Shown here piece after piece: positions 1 to 5,955 of a stretch of 5,984 bases of DNA. The notes under the pieces were generated by a model, which ran no database searches, was not told where the DNA came from, and saw only the letters and a list, made by a program, of their open reading frames with translations. How positions within the stretch are numbered: position 1 is the first letter of the stretch; each line of letters opens with the position of its first letter. Location: contig CAAGDT010000129.1 of assembly GCA_900768675.1 (NCBI GenBank), forward strand, positions 1 to 5,984, in the 5' to 3' direction. A program made the translations under genes and the position numbers. Origin of the DNA: Oscillospiraceae bacterium (GTDB lineage: Bacteria; Bacillota; Clostridia; Oscillospirales; Ruminococcaceae).

Positions 1-743
1 ACCTCTTTGCTTGCGTGCAGTCCCAGGCGTATTACGGGGATTTTCGCATTACCGAACATTGTCAGCAGTTCTGCACACAAGTCAACAGTTTCCGAAAAGC
101 CGAAGCTTTCAAAAACGCCTTTTTTGTACAGCTCCCCAAGCTCCGTGCCCTCCAGTATTACCGTAGGATAAATCCTTACCGTGTCGCAGCCCAGCTCAAT
201 GAATTTTTCGGCAGTTTCAATACAGTACTCCGGCTTATCTCCGTAAAGCCCCGTCATCATCTGAAGCCCCAAAGAAATTCCTGCGGATTTTATAAGCCCT
301 GAGGCTTTTTCAACGTCCGCCGCCGTATGTCCCCGACGGTTTTTACGGAGTACTTCATCATTCATACTCTGCGCCCCCAGCTCCACCGCCGTCATACCGT
401 ACTTTTTCAGAATACCGATAATCTCCTCGTCAATGCAGTCCGGTCGGGTTGAACAGCGTATGCCGTTGTACTGGGCGGGATAGCGGCTTACAAACTCCGC
501 CGCCGTTTCAAGGAGAGAAATCATATAATCCCTGTCAACCGCAGTAAAGCTTCCGCCGAAAAAGGCTATTTCCGCCGCAGTATCGCTTGCCGCCAGATGG
601 GGCTGCTGCTCCGAAAGAAGGGCTTTAACCTCATTTGCAGAGGGCGGGCGCTTTACCCCGCTTATCTGCCGCTGGTCGCAGAAGGAACAGCGGTTCGGGC
701 AGCCGTAATGGGGCACAAAAACCGAAATATTAGTTTGTTTCAT
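1..743 (-). CDS. Elp3-like radical SAM protein (partial, C-terminus beyond left edge)
   Basis: Seen: an uninterrupted frame of 247 codons from an ATG at 743 to the window edge, with no stop. The N-terminus has a canonical radical SAM cluster C15-x3-C19-x2-C22 inside FVPHYGCPNRCSFCDQ, the three cysteines that bind a 4Fe-4S cluster for S-adenosylmethionine cleavage. Next come a glycine-rich FFGGSFT at 61-67 (SAM-binding type GGE-like motif), RCSTRPDCID at 96-105, VELGAQSMND at 120-129 and RIYPTVILEGTEL at 190-202. This order matches the MiaB/NifB/Elp3 radical SAM superfamily, and the family is often labelled elongator complex protein 3. The CX3CX2C spacing is not that of true Elp3 (CX9CX2C), and no acetyltransferase domain is visible in the part present. 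The substrate is unknown. It starts 14 bases inside rnc, so it is probably translated by coupling. The next upstream in-frame codons contain a stop, which fixes the ATG. Confidence 0.88.
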   Translation of the reverse strand, partial: MKQTNISVFVPHYGCPNRCSFCDQRQISGVKRPPSANEVKALLSEQQPHLAASDTAAEIAFFGGSFTAVDRDYMISLLETAAEFVSRYPAQYNGIRCSTRPDCIDEEIIGILKKYGMTAVELGAQSMNDEVLRKNRRGHTAADVEKASGLIKSAGISLGLQMMTGLYGDKPEYCIETAEKFIELGCDTVRIYPTVILEGTELGELYKKGVFESFGFSETVDLCAELLTMFGNAKIPVIRLGLHASKE

Positions 744-1404
744 AGCCCATAAGCTTTATAGCTTCCTTTGCCGCCGCCTGCTCAGCTTCCTTCTTGCTTC
801 CGCCGCTGCCCGAGCCGATTACCTGCCCGTTAAGCAGCACGTTTGCAGTAAAGGTCTTGTTGTGGGCTGCGCCGTGCTCCTCTGAAATCTCGTAAACAAC
901 CCGTTCCTCCGGGTTTTTCTGGATAATCTCCTGCAAAATCGTCTTGTAGTCCCCGAACATAAGCTTTCCGCTTTTTATTGTTTCAATGGAGGGCATAAAG
1001 GGCATTATAAATTCCCGTGCCGCTTCAAGCCCGCCGTCAAGGTATATTGCCGCAATAAGGGCTTCAAAGGCGTCTGCAAGTATAGAACGCCTGTCCCTGC
1101 CGCCGGTATTTTCCTCGCCCTTGCCAAGCTTTATATTCTCGCCCAGATGTATCTTTTTCGCAAATTCGTAAAGGCTGTCCTCACAGACAAGCTTTGAACG
1201 GATTTTCGTAAGCTTTCCCTCGGGAACGTCAAGGGACAGAAACAGATATTTCGATACCACTACCGAAAGCACGCTGTCCCCTAAAAATTCAAGGCGCTCG
1301 TTGCTGTTATGCTTGCCGTTGACGTAGGAGGAATGGGTAAGGGCTTCTCCTAAAAGGGCAGGATTTTTAAACTCATAGCCGATTATTTCTTCAAACTCTG
1401 TCAA
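730..1404 (-). CDS. rnc: Ribonuclease III
   Basis: Cleaves double-stranded RNA with Mg2+, chiefly maturing rRNA precursors and structured mRNAs, in the cytoplasm as a homodimer. Seen, numbering from the TTG at 1404 (224 residues, close to the 226 of E. coli): the RNase III domain starts with IIGYEFKNPALLGEALTHSS, followed by the signature NERLEFLGDS with E36, E39 and D43, then E62, and ILADAFEALIAAIYLDGG holding D111 and E114, which complete the acidic catalytic set. A double-stranded RNA binding domain fills about residues 152-220 and ends in SKKEAEQAAAKEAI. A longer frame begins at another TTG at 1458, but that site has no Shine-Dalgarno and adds 18 residues (RQRWLSFLKRTLKG...) outside the family alignment. 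The chosen TTG has AAAGGA nine bases upstream. The gene overlaps the end of plsX by 14 bases and the radical SAM gene by 14 bases. No key residue is missing. Confidence 0.96.
   Translation of the reverse strand: MTEFEEIIGYEFKNPALLGEALTHSSYVNGKHNSNERLEFLGDSVLSVVVSKYLFLSLDVPEGKLTKIRSKLVCEDSLYEFAKKIHLGENIKLGKGEENTGGRDRRSILADAFEALIAAIYLDGGLEAAREFIMPFMPSIETIKSGKLMFGDYKTILQEIIQKNPEERVVYEISEEHGAAHNKTFTANVLLNGQVIGSGSGGSKKEAEQAAAKEAIKLMGYETN
744..769 (-). promoter_or_regulatory. Start region of the radical SAM gene with a hairpin between Shine-Dalgarno and ATG
   Basis: The closest AAAGGA (769-764) is 20 bases from the ATG at 743, too far for a normal site. Between them lies a perfect 5-base inverted repeat, AAGCT-ATAA-AGCTT (764-751), followed by ATGGGCT. 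If folded, the hairpin would bring the AAAGG to about seven unpaired bases from the ATG. Plain termination-reinitiation from the rnc stop, 14 bases into the gene, is an equally good explanation. These bases also code for rnc codons. Confidence 0.35.
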
Positions 1405-2422
1405 CTGCCTCAGTCCTTTCAGCGTTCTTTTCAGAAAGCTCAGCCAGCGCTGCCGCAATTTCGCCGTTTACGTTCTTTTCAACAAATTCCTTTGCCTGAC
1501 GGATAGCGTTCTTGAATGCAAGCTCATCGCTGCTGCCGTGAGCCTTGATAACAGGCTTTGCAGAGCCTAAAAGGGGCGAGCCGCCTATCTCACGGTAGTC
1601 CATCTGCTTCGTAACCTTCTTTATACCCTTCATAGCGAACAAAGCGCCGATTTTTGAAAGTCCGCCGCCGAAAATTGTTTCCTTCAAGGCTTTTTTCATG
1701 AACTTGCCCATGCCCTCAACGGTCTTAAGATAAACGTTTCCGGTAAAGCCGTCGGTTACGATTACGTCTACTGCACCTAAAGGAACCTCTCTCGCCTCAA
1801 CGTTGCCCACGAAGTTAAGTCCGGATTTTTTAAGCAGCTCGTAAGCTCCATGCTCCAAATCCCTGCCCTTTTCCTCCTCAGCGCCGATGTTGAGAAGGCC
1901 TACTCTGGGCTTATTTACGCCCATAATTCTATTCGAGTAAATGCTTCCCATAACTGCGAACTGCAAAAGCATTTCGGGGCGGCATTCCGCATTTGCGCCG
2001 CCGTCAAGGAGAAGGTAAAGACCCTCTGCGCTTGGCATAATCGGCACAAGAGCAGGCCGCTTTACTCCCTTTATTCTTCCTGCAACCATAGTTCCGCCCA
2101 CAACAACTGCGGCGGTGCTGCCTGCGCTTACGAAAGCGTCGGCTTTTCCCTCGTTTACCAGCTTGAATGCCTTACCCATAGAGCAGTCAGCCTTTGCCTT
2201 GCGTATATCCATAGGGTTATCTTCAATCAGAATTACCCCGTCTGCATCCTCGATTTCTATATTATCCTTGGGCAGTCCCAGCGACGTAAAGCGCTGTTCG
2301 ATTGTGTCCTTATTTCCTGTAAGTATAATTTCTACGCCGTATTCATTAACCGCCGCAACAGCGCCCTTTATTACCTCGTCGGGAGCGTTGTCACCGCCGA
2401 ATGCGTCAACTGCAATTTTCAT
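1391..2422 (-). CDS. plsX: Phosphate acyltransferase PlsX
   Basis: Makes acyl-phosphate from acyl-ACP and inorganic phosphate. PlsY then uses it to acylate glycerol-3-phosphate, the first step of membrane phospholipid synthesis in most bacteria. It is a soluble, membrane-associated enzyme. Seen: 343 residues, slightly longer than the roughly 330 typical of the family. The N-terminus MKIAVDAFGGDNAP is diagnostic. Other family blocks are the DNPMDIRKAKADCSMGKAF region at about 68-86, ADAFVSAGSTAAVVVGG at 94-110, LLLDGGANAECRPE at 137-150, VTDGFTGNVYLKTVEG at 222-237 and MDYREIGGSPLLG at 274-286, followed by AHGSSDELAFKNAI. The last ~20 residues are a charged, poorly conserved tail overlapping rnc. 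The start ATG has AAAGGA seven bases upstream, overlapping the trmFO stop. In many Firmicutes plsX is followed by fab genes or acpP; here it is followed directly by rnc. Confidence 0.97.
   Translation of the reverse strand: MKIAVDAFGGDNAPDEVIKGAVAAVNEYGVEIILTGNKDTIEQRFTSLGLPKDNIEIEDADGVILIEDNPMDIRKAKADCSMGKAFKLVNEGKADAFVSAGSTAAVVVGGTMVAGRIKGVKRPALVPIMPSAEGLYLLLDGGANAECRPEMLLQFAVMGSIYSNRIMGVNKPRVGLLNIGAEEEKGRDLEHGAYELLKKSGLNFVGNVEAREVPLGAVDVIVTDGFTGNVYLKTVEGMGKFMKKALKETIFGGGLSKIGALFAMKGIKKVTKQMDYREIGGSPLLGSAKPVIKAHGSSDELAFKNAIRQAKEFVEKNVNGEIAAALAELSEKNAERTEAVDRV
1402..1419 (-). promoter_or_regulatory. Ribosome binding site deciding the rnc TTG start
   Basis: On the minus strand AAAGGA (1419-1414) is followed by a nine-base spacer and a TTG at 1404-1402. 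The site lies inside the end of plsX. It favours this start over the upstream TTG at 1458, which has no purine-rich site in front of it. The protein alignment also begins here. Confidence 0.75.
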
Positions 2423-2435
2423 ATTCTTGTCCTTT
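2423..2435 (-). promoter_or_regulatory. plsX ribosome binding site overlapping the trmFO stop
   Basis: The minus strand reads TGAAAGGACAAGAATATG. The trmFO stop TGA shares its last A with the AAAGGA Shine-Dalgarno, and the plsX ATG follows seven bases later. The whole 12-base intergenic gap is therefore ribosome binding site, with no room for a promoter or terminator. Confidence 0.85.
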
Positions 2436-3739
2436 CAAACCCTGAAATTCTGTTCATTAAGCGCTGTTCTCAGCGCCGCTAACCCACGCTCTGCAATAGC
2501 GTCGTACTTTAACTGCTTGTCCTTGATTCTTGTATCCAGTGGCGGCAGTATTCCCATATTCGCGCCCATAGGCTGAAACCGCTTTGTTTCGGTGCTTACA
2601 TGGGCGGAAAGAGCGCCTGTCATACATTCGGCGGGCAATTCAAGGGGCTTTTCGCCTTTCAGAAGCCTGCCTAAATTGATTCCTGCAATAATACCCGAAG
2701 CTGCGCTTTCGGTATAGCCCTCAACCCCTGTCATCTGCCCTGCAAAGAACACATTTCTGCTATCCTTAAGCATAAAGTGCCTGTCCAGCAAAGCGGGACT
2801 GTTTAAAAAAGTGTTCCGGTGCATTACCCCGTACCGCATAAACTCAGCATTTTCAAGTCCCGGAATCATTCTGAAAACTCGCTGCTGTTCACCGAAGCGA
2901 AGGTTTGTCTGAAAGCCTACGATGTTGTAAAGAGTACCTGCGTTGTTCTCCTTGCGAAGCTGAACTGCCGCATATGGTCTTCTTCCCGTTCTCGGGTCGG
3001 TAAGCCCAACGGGCTTCATACAGCCGTATCTTACGCTGTCAATTCCCCGTTTCGCCAGCACCTCAACAGGCATACAGCCCTCGTAAACCGTTAAATCCTC
3101 AAACTCCTTCAGCGGTACTGTTTCGGCGGTTACAAGAGCGTTATAGAACGCCTCATACTCCTCTTTCGTAAAGGGGCAGTTTATATAATCCGCCTCACCT
3201 TTATCGTACCTTGAAGCCATAAAAGCCTTTGACATATCAAGACTTTCAGCGGTCACTATCGGCGCTGCTGCGTCGTAGAAGCTGAGCGCTCCGCCCAGTT
3301 TTTCGTAAATAACCGAAGCAAGCCCGTCGCTTGTAAGAGGTCCTGTTGCTACAATGGTATTTTCATCGGGAAACTCCGTTATTTCCGCTGTTTCAACGGT
3401 TATATTAGGGTGAGATTTTATTTTTTCCGTGATATAGTCGGAAAATTCCGTTCTGTTTACTGCAAGCGCTCCGCCTGCGTCAACAGCGGTTGCTGCCGCC
3501 GCTTCCATAATGAGAGAGCCGAGTATTCTCATTTCCTCTTTGAGCATTCCTGCCGCAGAGCCTACTCTTGCGGCTTTAAGGGAGTTGCTGCAAACCAGCT
3601 CACCAAAGCCCTCGTAATGGTGAGCAGGAGAGAACTTAACCGGCTTCATCTCGTAAAGTGAAACATAAAAGCCGCTGTTTGCCAGCTGCCAGGCTGCCTC
3701 GCAGCCTGCAAGACCTGCGCCGATAACCTTAACTCTCAT
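2435..3739 (-). CDS. trmFO: Folate-dependent tRNA (uracil-54-C5)-methyltransferase TrmFO
   Basis: Forms ribothymidine (m5U) at position 54 of the tRNA T-loop, using methylenetetrahydrofolate as carbon donor and FADH2 as reductant, unlike the SAM-dependent TrmA. Seen: 434 residues, the usual length. The N-terminal FAD Rossmann motif VIGAGLAGCEAA has G7, G9 and G12. FGELVCSNSLKA follows, with C50 matching the catalytic cysteine of Bacillus subtilis TrmFO (Cys53), and YEGCMPVEVLAKRG holds C222, matching the second conserved cysteine (Cys226). Further conserved blocks are YGCMKPVGLTDPRTGRRPYAAVQLR at about 238-262, GFQTNLRFGEQQRVFRMIPGL at 275-295 and the C-terminal FAD-binding FFAGQMTGVEGYTESAASG at 331-349. 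The gene was formerly called gid. It overlaps the topA end by 11 bases, matching the topA-trmFO adjacency known in Bacillus, and has AAAGGA eight bases before its ATG. It appears intact. Confidence 0.97.
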   Translation of the reverse strand: MRVKVIGAGLAGCEAAWQLANSGFYVSLYEMKPVKFSPAHHYEGFGELVCSNSLKAARVGSAAGMLKEEMRILGSLIMEAAAATAVDAGGALAVNRTEFSDYITEKIKSHPNITVETAEITEFPDENTIVATGPLTSDGLASVIYEKLGGALSFYDAAAPIVTAESLDMSKAFMASRYDKGEADYINCPFTKEEYEAFYNALVTAETVPLKEFEDLTVYEGCMPVEVLAKRGIDSVRYGCMKPVGLTDPRTGRRPYAAVQLRKENNAGTLYNIVGFQTNLRFGEQQRVFRMIPGLENAEFMRYGVMHRNTFLNSPALLDRHFMLKDSRNVFFAGQMTGVEGYTESAASGIIAGINLGRLLKGEKPLELPAECMTGALSAHVSTETKRFQPMGANMGILPPLDTRIKDKQLKYDAIAERGLAALRTALNEQNFRV

Positions 3740-5834
3740 CGCCGCCGTCCTTTTCCTTTACCGAGTCGGTTTCGTAGCCGCAGCCCTCCTTAGCGCAGTA
3801 AAGCTTACCCTTCTTGCCTGCCTTCTTGAACAGCGTAGAGCCGCATTTCGGGCAAATATCCGCAACGGGAGTGTCCCAGGTCATAAAGCCGCAGCCCTGA
3901 TAATCCTCGCAGCCGAAGAAGGGCTTGCCCTTCTTGCTTTTTCTTGCAAGCATCTTACTGCCGCACTTGGGGCATTTTCCGCCTGTTTCATTCACGATTT
4001 TCTTGGTGTTCTTGCACTCCGGGAAGCCCTCGCAGCCCAGAAACTTGCCGTAAGGTCCTATCTTTATAACCATGTGCTTGCCGCACTGGTCGCAGATAAT
4101 ATCGGTAGGCTCGTTGGGAACCTTAACCCTCTTGCCCTCCATATCATGCTCCGCCTTTTGCAGCGTTTTATCAAAATCGGAGTAGAAATCCTTTAAAATA
4201 TCGTACCACTGCACCTTGCCCTCTTCAACCTTATCAAGGTCGCTTTCCATTTTGGCGGTGAACTTTGTGTCAACGATTTTTTCAAAATGCTCGCTTAAAA
4301 CCTCGGTTATTACGCTGCCTAAGGGCGTAGGCTTAAGCTGCTTCTGCTCCCGCTCAACGTAATGACGTTCGAGAATTGTGGAAATTGTTGGTGCATAAGT
4401 GGAGGGTCTGCCTATTCCGTTTTCTTCCAGCGCTTTGATAAGGCTTGCTTCGGTGTAGCGTGGCGGCGGCTGGGTGAAATGCTGATTGCCCGCAACAGAA
4501 ATAACCGAAAGCTTTTCCTTTTCCGTAAGCTTCGGAAGAGCGCCGCCCTCCTCGTCTGCGGAGTCGGTGCTTTCCTCGTAAAGTCGGGTAAAGCCGTCGA
4601 ACTTTACGGTAAAGCCCGTGGATTTAAAGAGGCAGTTTCCCGCCGTAATATCAATTGCAACAGCGTCAAGCAAAGCGTTTTCCATCTGGCTCGCCATAAA
4701 CCGCTCCCATATCAGCTTGTAAAGCTTGTACTGGTCGGAGGTAAGCCCCGCCTTTGCAATTTCGGGAGTAATCTCCATTACAGAGGGACGGATTGCTTCG
4801 TGGGCGTCCTGAGAGTTGCTTCTTGACTTGTAAACCCTTGGCTTCGGGGGCAGGTATTCTGCTCCGTAGCGCTCTCTTATAATATCCGCAGCCGCCTTCT
4901 GAGCTTCCTCGGAAACTCTTAGGCTGTCTGTTCTCATATATGTGATAAGACCTACTGCGCCGTGTCCCTCTATCTCAACGCCCTCGTAAAGCTCCTGCGC
5001 CGCCTTCATTGTTCTGCGGGCATTGAATGAAAGCTTACGGGAAGCCTCCTGCTGTAAAGTAGAAGTTGTAAAGGGAGGTGCAGGCTGCTTCTTGCGGACG
5101 GATTTCTTTATTGCGGAAACTATAAAATCCTGATTTTTCAGGTATTCAACAATACCGTCGGTCTGCTCCTTTGTTTTAAGCTCAGCCTTTTTTCCGTCTA
5201 TTTCCGAAAGCTTGGCAGCGAACTGCTTTCTTGAAGCCGCCCCGTGAAGCTTTGCGTCAATGCTCCAGTATTCCTGACTCTGGAAGGCTTCGATTTCCTT
5301 TTCTCTGTCAACGATAAGGCGGACTGCAACCGACTGCACACGACCGGCAGAAAGACCTCTTCTTACCTTTTTCCAGAGGAAAGGGCTAAGCTTGTAGCCC
5401 ACAATTCTGTCCAGCACACGCCTTGCCTGCTGTGCGTTCACAAGGTCCATATCAAGGCTTCTGGGGTGCGCCATACCGTTCTGAATACCTGTTTTTGTAA
5501 GCTCGTTAAAGGTTATTCTTATAGGCTTGCTCCCGTCCAGCTTTAAAACGTGGGCAAGGTGCCAGGAAATAGCCTCTCCCTCTCTATCAGGGTCCGTTGC
5601 GAGATATACGGCGTCCGCCTTTGCAGCCTGTGCTTTAAGCTCCTTGATAAGTGCAGCCTTGTCCCGCTTGTTTTCATAATGGGGCTCAAAGTTGTTGTCA
5701 ATATCAACGCCAAGCTTTGACTTGGGCAGATCCCGTATATGTCCTACGGAAGCCACAACGTCATAATTTTTTCCAAGATATTTCTTGATTGTTTTCACCT
5801 TTCCCGGTGACTCGATTATAATTAAATCAGACAA
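3729..5834 (-). CDS. topA: DNA topoisomerase I (type IA)
   Basis: Relaxes negatively supercoiled DNA by single-strand cleavage and passage, through a 5'-phosphotyrosine intermediate. Seen: 701 residues, typical of Firmicutes TopA. The Toprim domain starts with LIIIESPGKVKTIKKYLG (E8) and carries the metal-binding DPDREGE with D81, D83 and E85. ARRVLDRIVGYKLSPFLWKKVRRGLSAGRVQSVAVRLIVDREKEI spans about 137-181. The catalytic tyrosine is Y299 in GLITYMRTDSLRVS. DAHEAIRP and ENGIGRPSTYAPTI are further family blocks. The C-terminus has three four-cysteine zinc ribbons: C581/C584/C601/C607, C621/C624/C642/C648 and C661/C664/C680/C685. The start is a TTG; an in-frame TAG lies 30 bases upstream with no ATG or GTG between, and AAAGGA sits about 12 bases before the TTG. 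It is the first gene of the operon in this window. In relatives dprA often lies upstream, but it cannot be seen here. Confidence 0.98.
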   Translation of the reverse strand: MSDLIIIESPGKVKTIKKYLGKNYDVVASVGHIRDLPKSKLGVDIDNNFEPHYENKRDKAALIKELKAQAAKADAVYLATDPDREGEAISWHLAHVLKLDGSKPIRITFNELTKTGIQNGMAHPRSLDMDLVNAQQARRVLDRIVGYKLSPFLWKKVRRGLSAGRVQSVAVRLIVDREKEIEAFQSQEYWSIDAKLHGAASRKQFAAKLSEIDGKKAELKTKEQTDGIVEYLKNQDFIVSAIKKSVRKKQPAPPFTTSTLQQEASRKLSFNARRTMKAAQELYEGVEIEGHGAVGLITYMRTDSLRVSEEAQKAAADIIRERYGAEYLPPKPRVYKSRSNSQDAHEAIRPSVMEITPEIAKAGLTSDQYKLYKLIWERFMASQMENALLDAVAIDITAGNCLFKSTGFTVKFDGFTRLYEESTDSADEEGGALPKLTEKEKLSVISVAGNQHFTQPPPRYTEASLIKALEENGIGRPSTYAPTISTILERHYVEREQKQLKPTPLGSVITEVLSEHFEKIVDTKFTAKMESDLDKVEEGKVQWYDILKDFYSDFDKTLQKAEHDMEGKRVKVPNEPTDIICDQCGKHMVIKIGPYGKFLGCEGFPECKNTKKIVNETGGKCPKCGSKMLARKSKKGKPFFGCEDYQGCGFMTWDTPVADICPKCGSTLFKKAGKKGKLYCAKEGCGYETDSVKEKDGGDES
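3740..3753 (-). promoter_or_regulatory. trmFO ribosome binding site inside topA
   Basis: AAAGGA (3753-3748) precedes the trmFO ATG by eight bases (CGGCGGCG). Because it lies within the last codons of topA, ribosomes finishing topA pass directly over the trmFO start. Confidence 0.8.
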
Positions 5835-5852
5835 ATTTATTACCGTTCCTTT
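5835..5852 (-). promoter_or_regulatory. topA ribosome binding site
   Basis: AAAGGAA (5852-5846) is the only good Shine-Dalgarno in front of topA. The spacer to the TTG is 11-12 bases, longer than the 7-9 seen for the other genes here, and is A/T-rich after an initial ACGG. Together with the TTG codon this suggests moderate initiation strength. No ATG or GTG in frame offers a better start. Confidence 0.65.
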
Positions 5853-5865
5853 CTTGCTGTTCTAT

Positions 5866-5888
5866 GGCAATACCGCATAATTATTGCC
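5866..5888. repeat. 7-base perfect inverted repeat in the topA leader
   Basis: GGCAATA (5866-5872) and TATTGCC (5882-5888) are perfect inverted copies separated by nine bases. The element lies about 30 bases upstream of the topA start codon. Its size and position would fit a repressor operator or a small leader hairpin, but no known operator is recognised and it may be chance. Confidence 0.4.
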
Positions 5889-5925
5889 GTGCAATTGCGC
5901 AGACAGATTTTTCGTCAGATTGTGC

Positions 5926-5955
5926 AAAAACGACGCAGGCGGGCTTGCGCCCGTC
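5926..5955 (-). terminator. Candidate intrinsic terminator upstream of topA
   Basis: On the minus strand GACG-GGCG pairs with CGCC-CGTC around a CAAGCC loop, with a two-base TG bulge, giving an eight-pair GC-rich stem (5955-5932). It is followed at once by GTTTTT (5931-5926). An upstream AAAAAC (5966-5961) could extend the pairing. An alternative fold is CGGGC-GCAA-GCCCG with a GNRA loop. Such a structure would end transcription of whatever gene lies beyond the right edge, or act as a leader element before topA. The T-run is only five long and the stem is bulged, so the call is tentative. Confidence 0.45.

Noticed and set aside
15..302. Plus-strand open frame of 95 codons at the left edge
   Set aside because: It is antisense to the radical SAM coding region, whose motifs and continuous frame identify the real gene.
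1405..1458. 18-residue N-terminal extension of RNase III from an upstream TTG
   Set aside because: No Shine-Dalgarno in front of 1458, the residues fall outside the family alignment, and the TTG at 1404 has AAAGGA nine bases upstream.
1850..2482. Plus-strand open frame of 210 codons
   Set aside because: It lies antisense to plsX and the end of trmFO, both with full family motifs, has no Shine-Dalgarno or recognisable domain, and has a cysteine- and histidine-rich composition typical of antisense shadows.
2115..2576. Plus-strand open frame of 153 codons
   Set aside because: Antisense shadow of plsX and trmFO with a serine/alanine/proline/isoleucine-rich translation and no family motif.
4362..4826. 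Plus-strand open frame of 154 codons
   Set aside because: Antisense to the conserved core of topA, with no ribosome binding site and no known domain.
5868..5955. Promoter pairs such as TTGACG or TTGCAC as -35 with nearby AT-rich -10 boxes
   Set aside because: At 16-18 base spacing the -10 partners are poor (for example TATTGC), and TTGACG lies inside the hairpin, so no promoter can be called.
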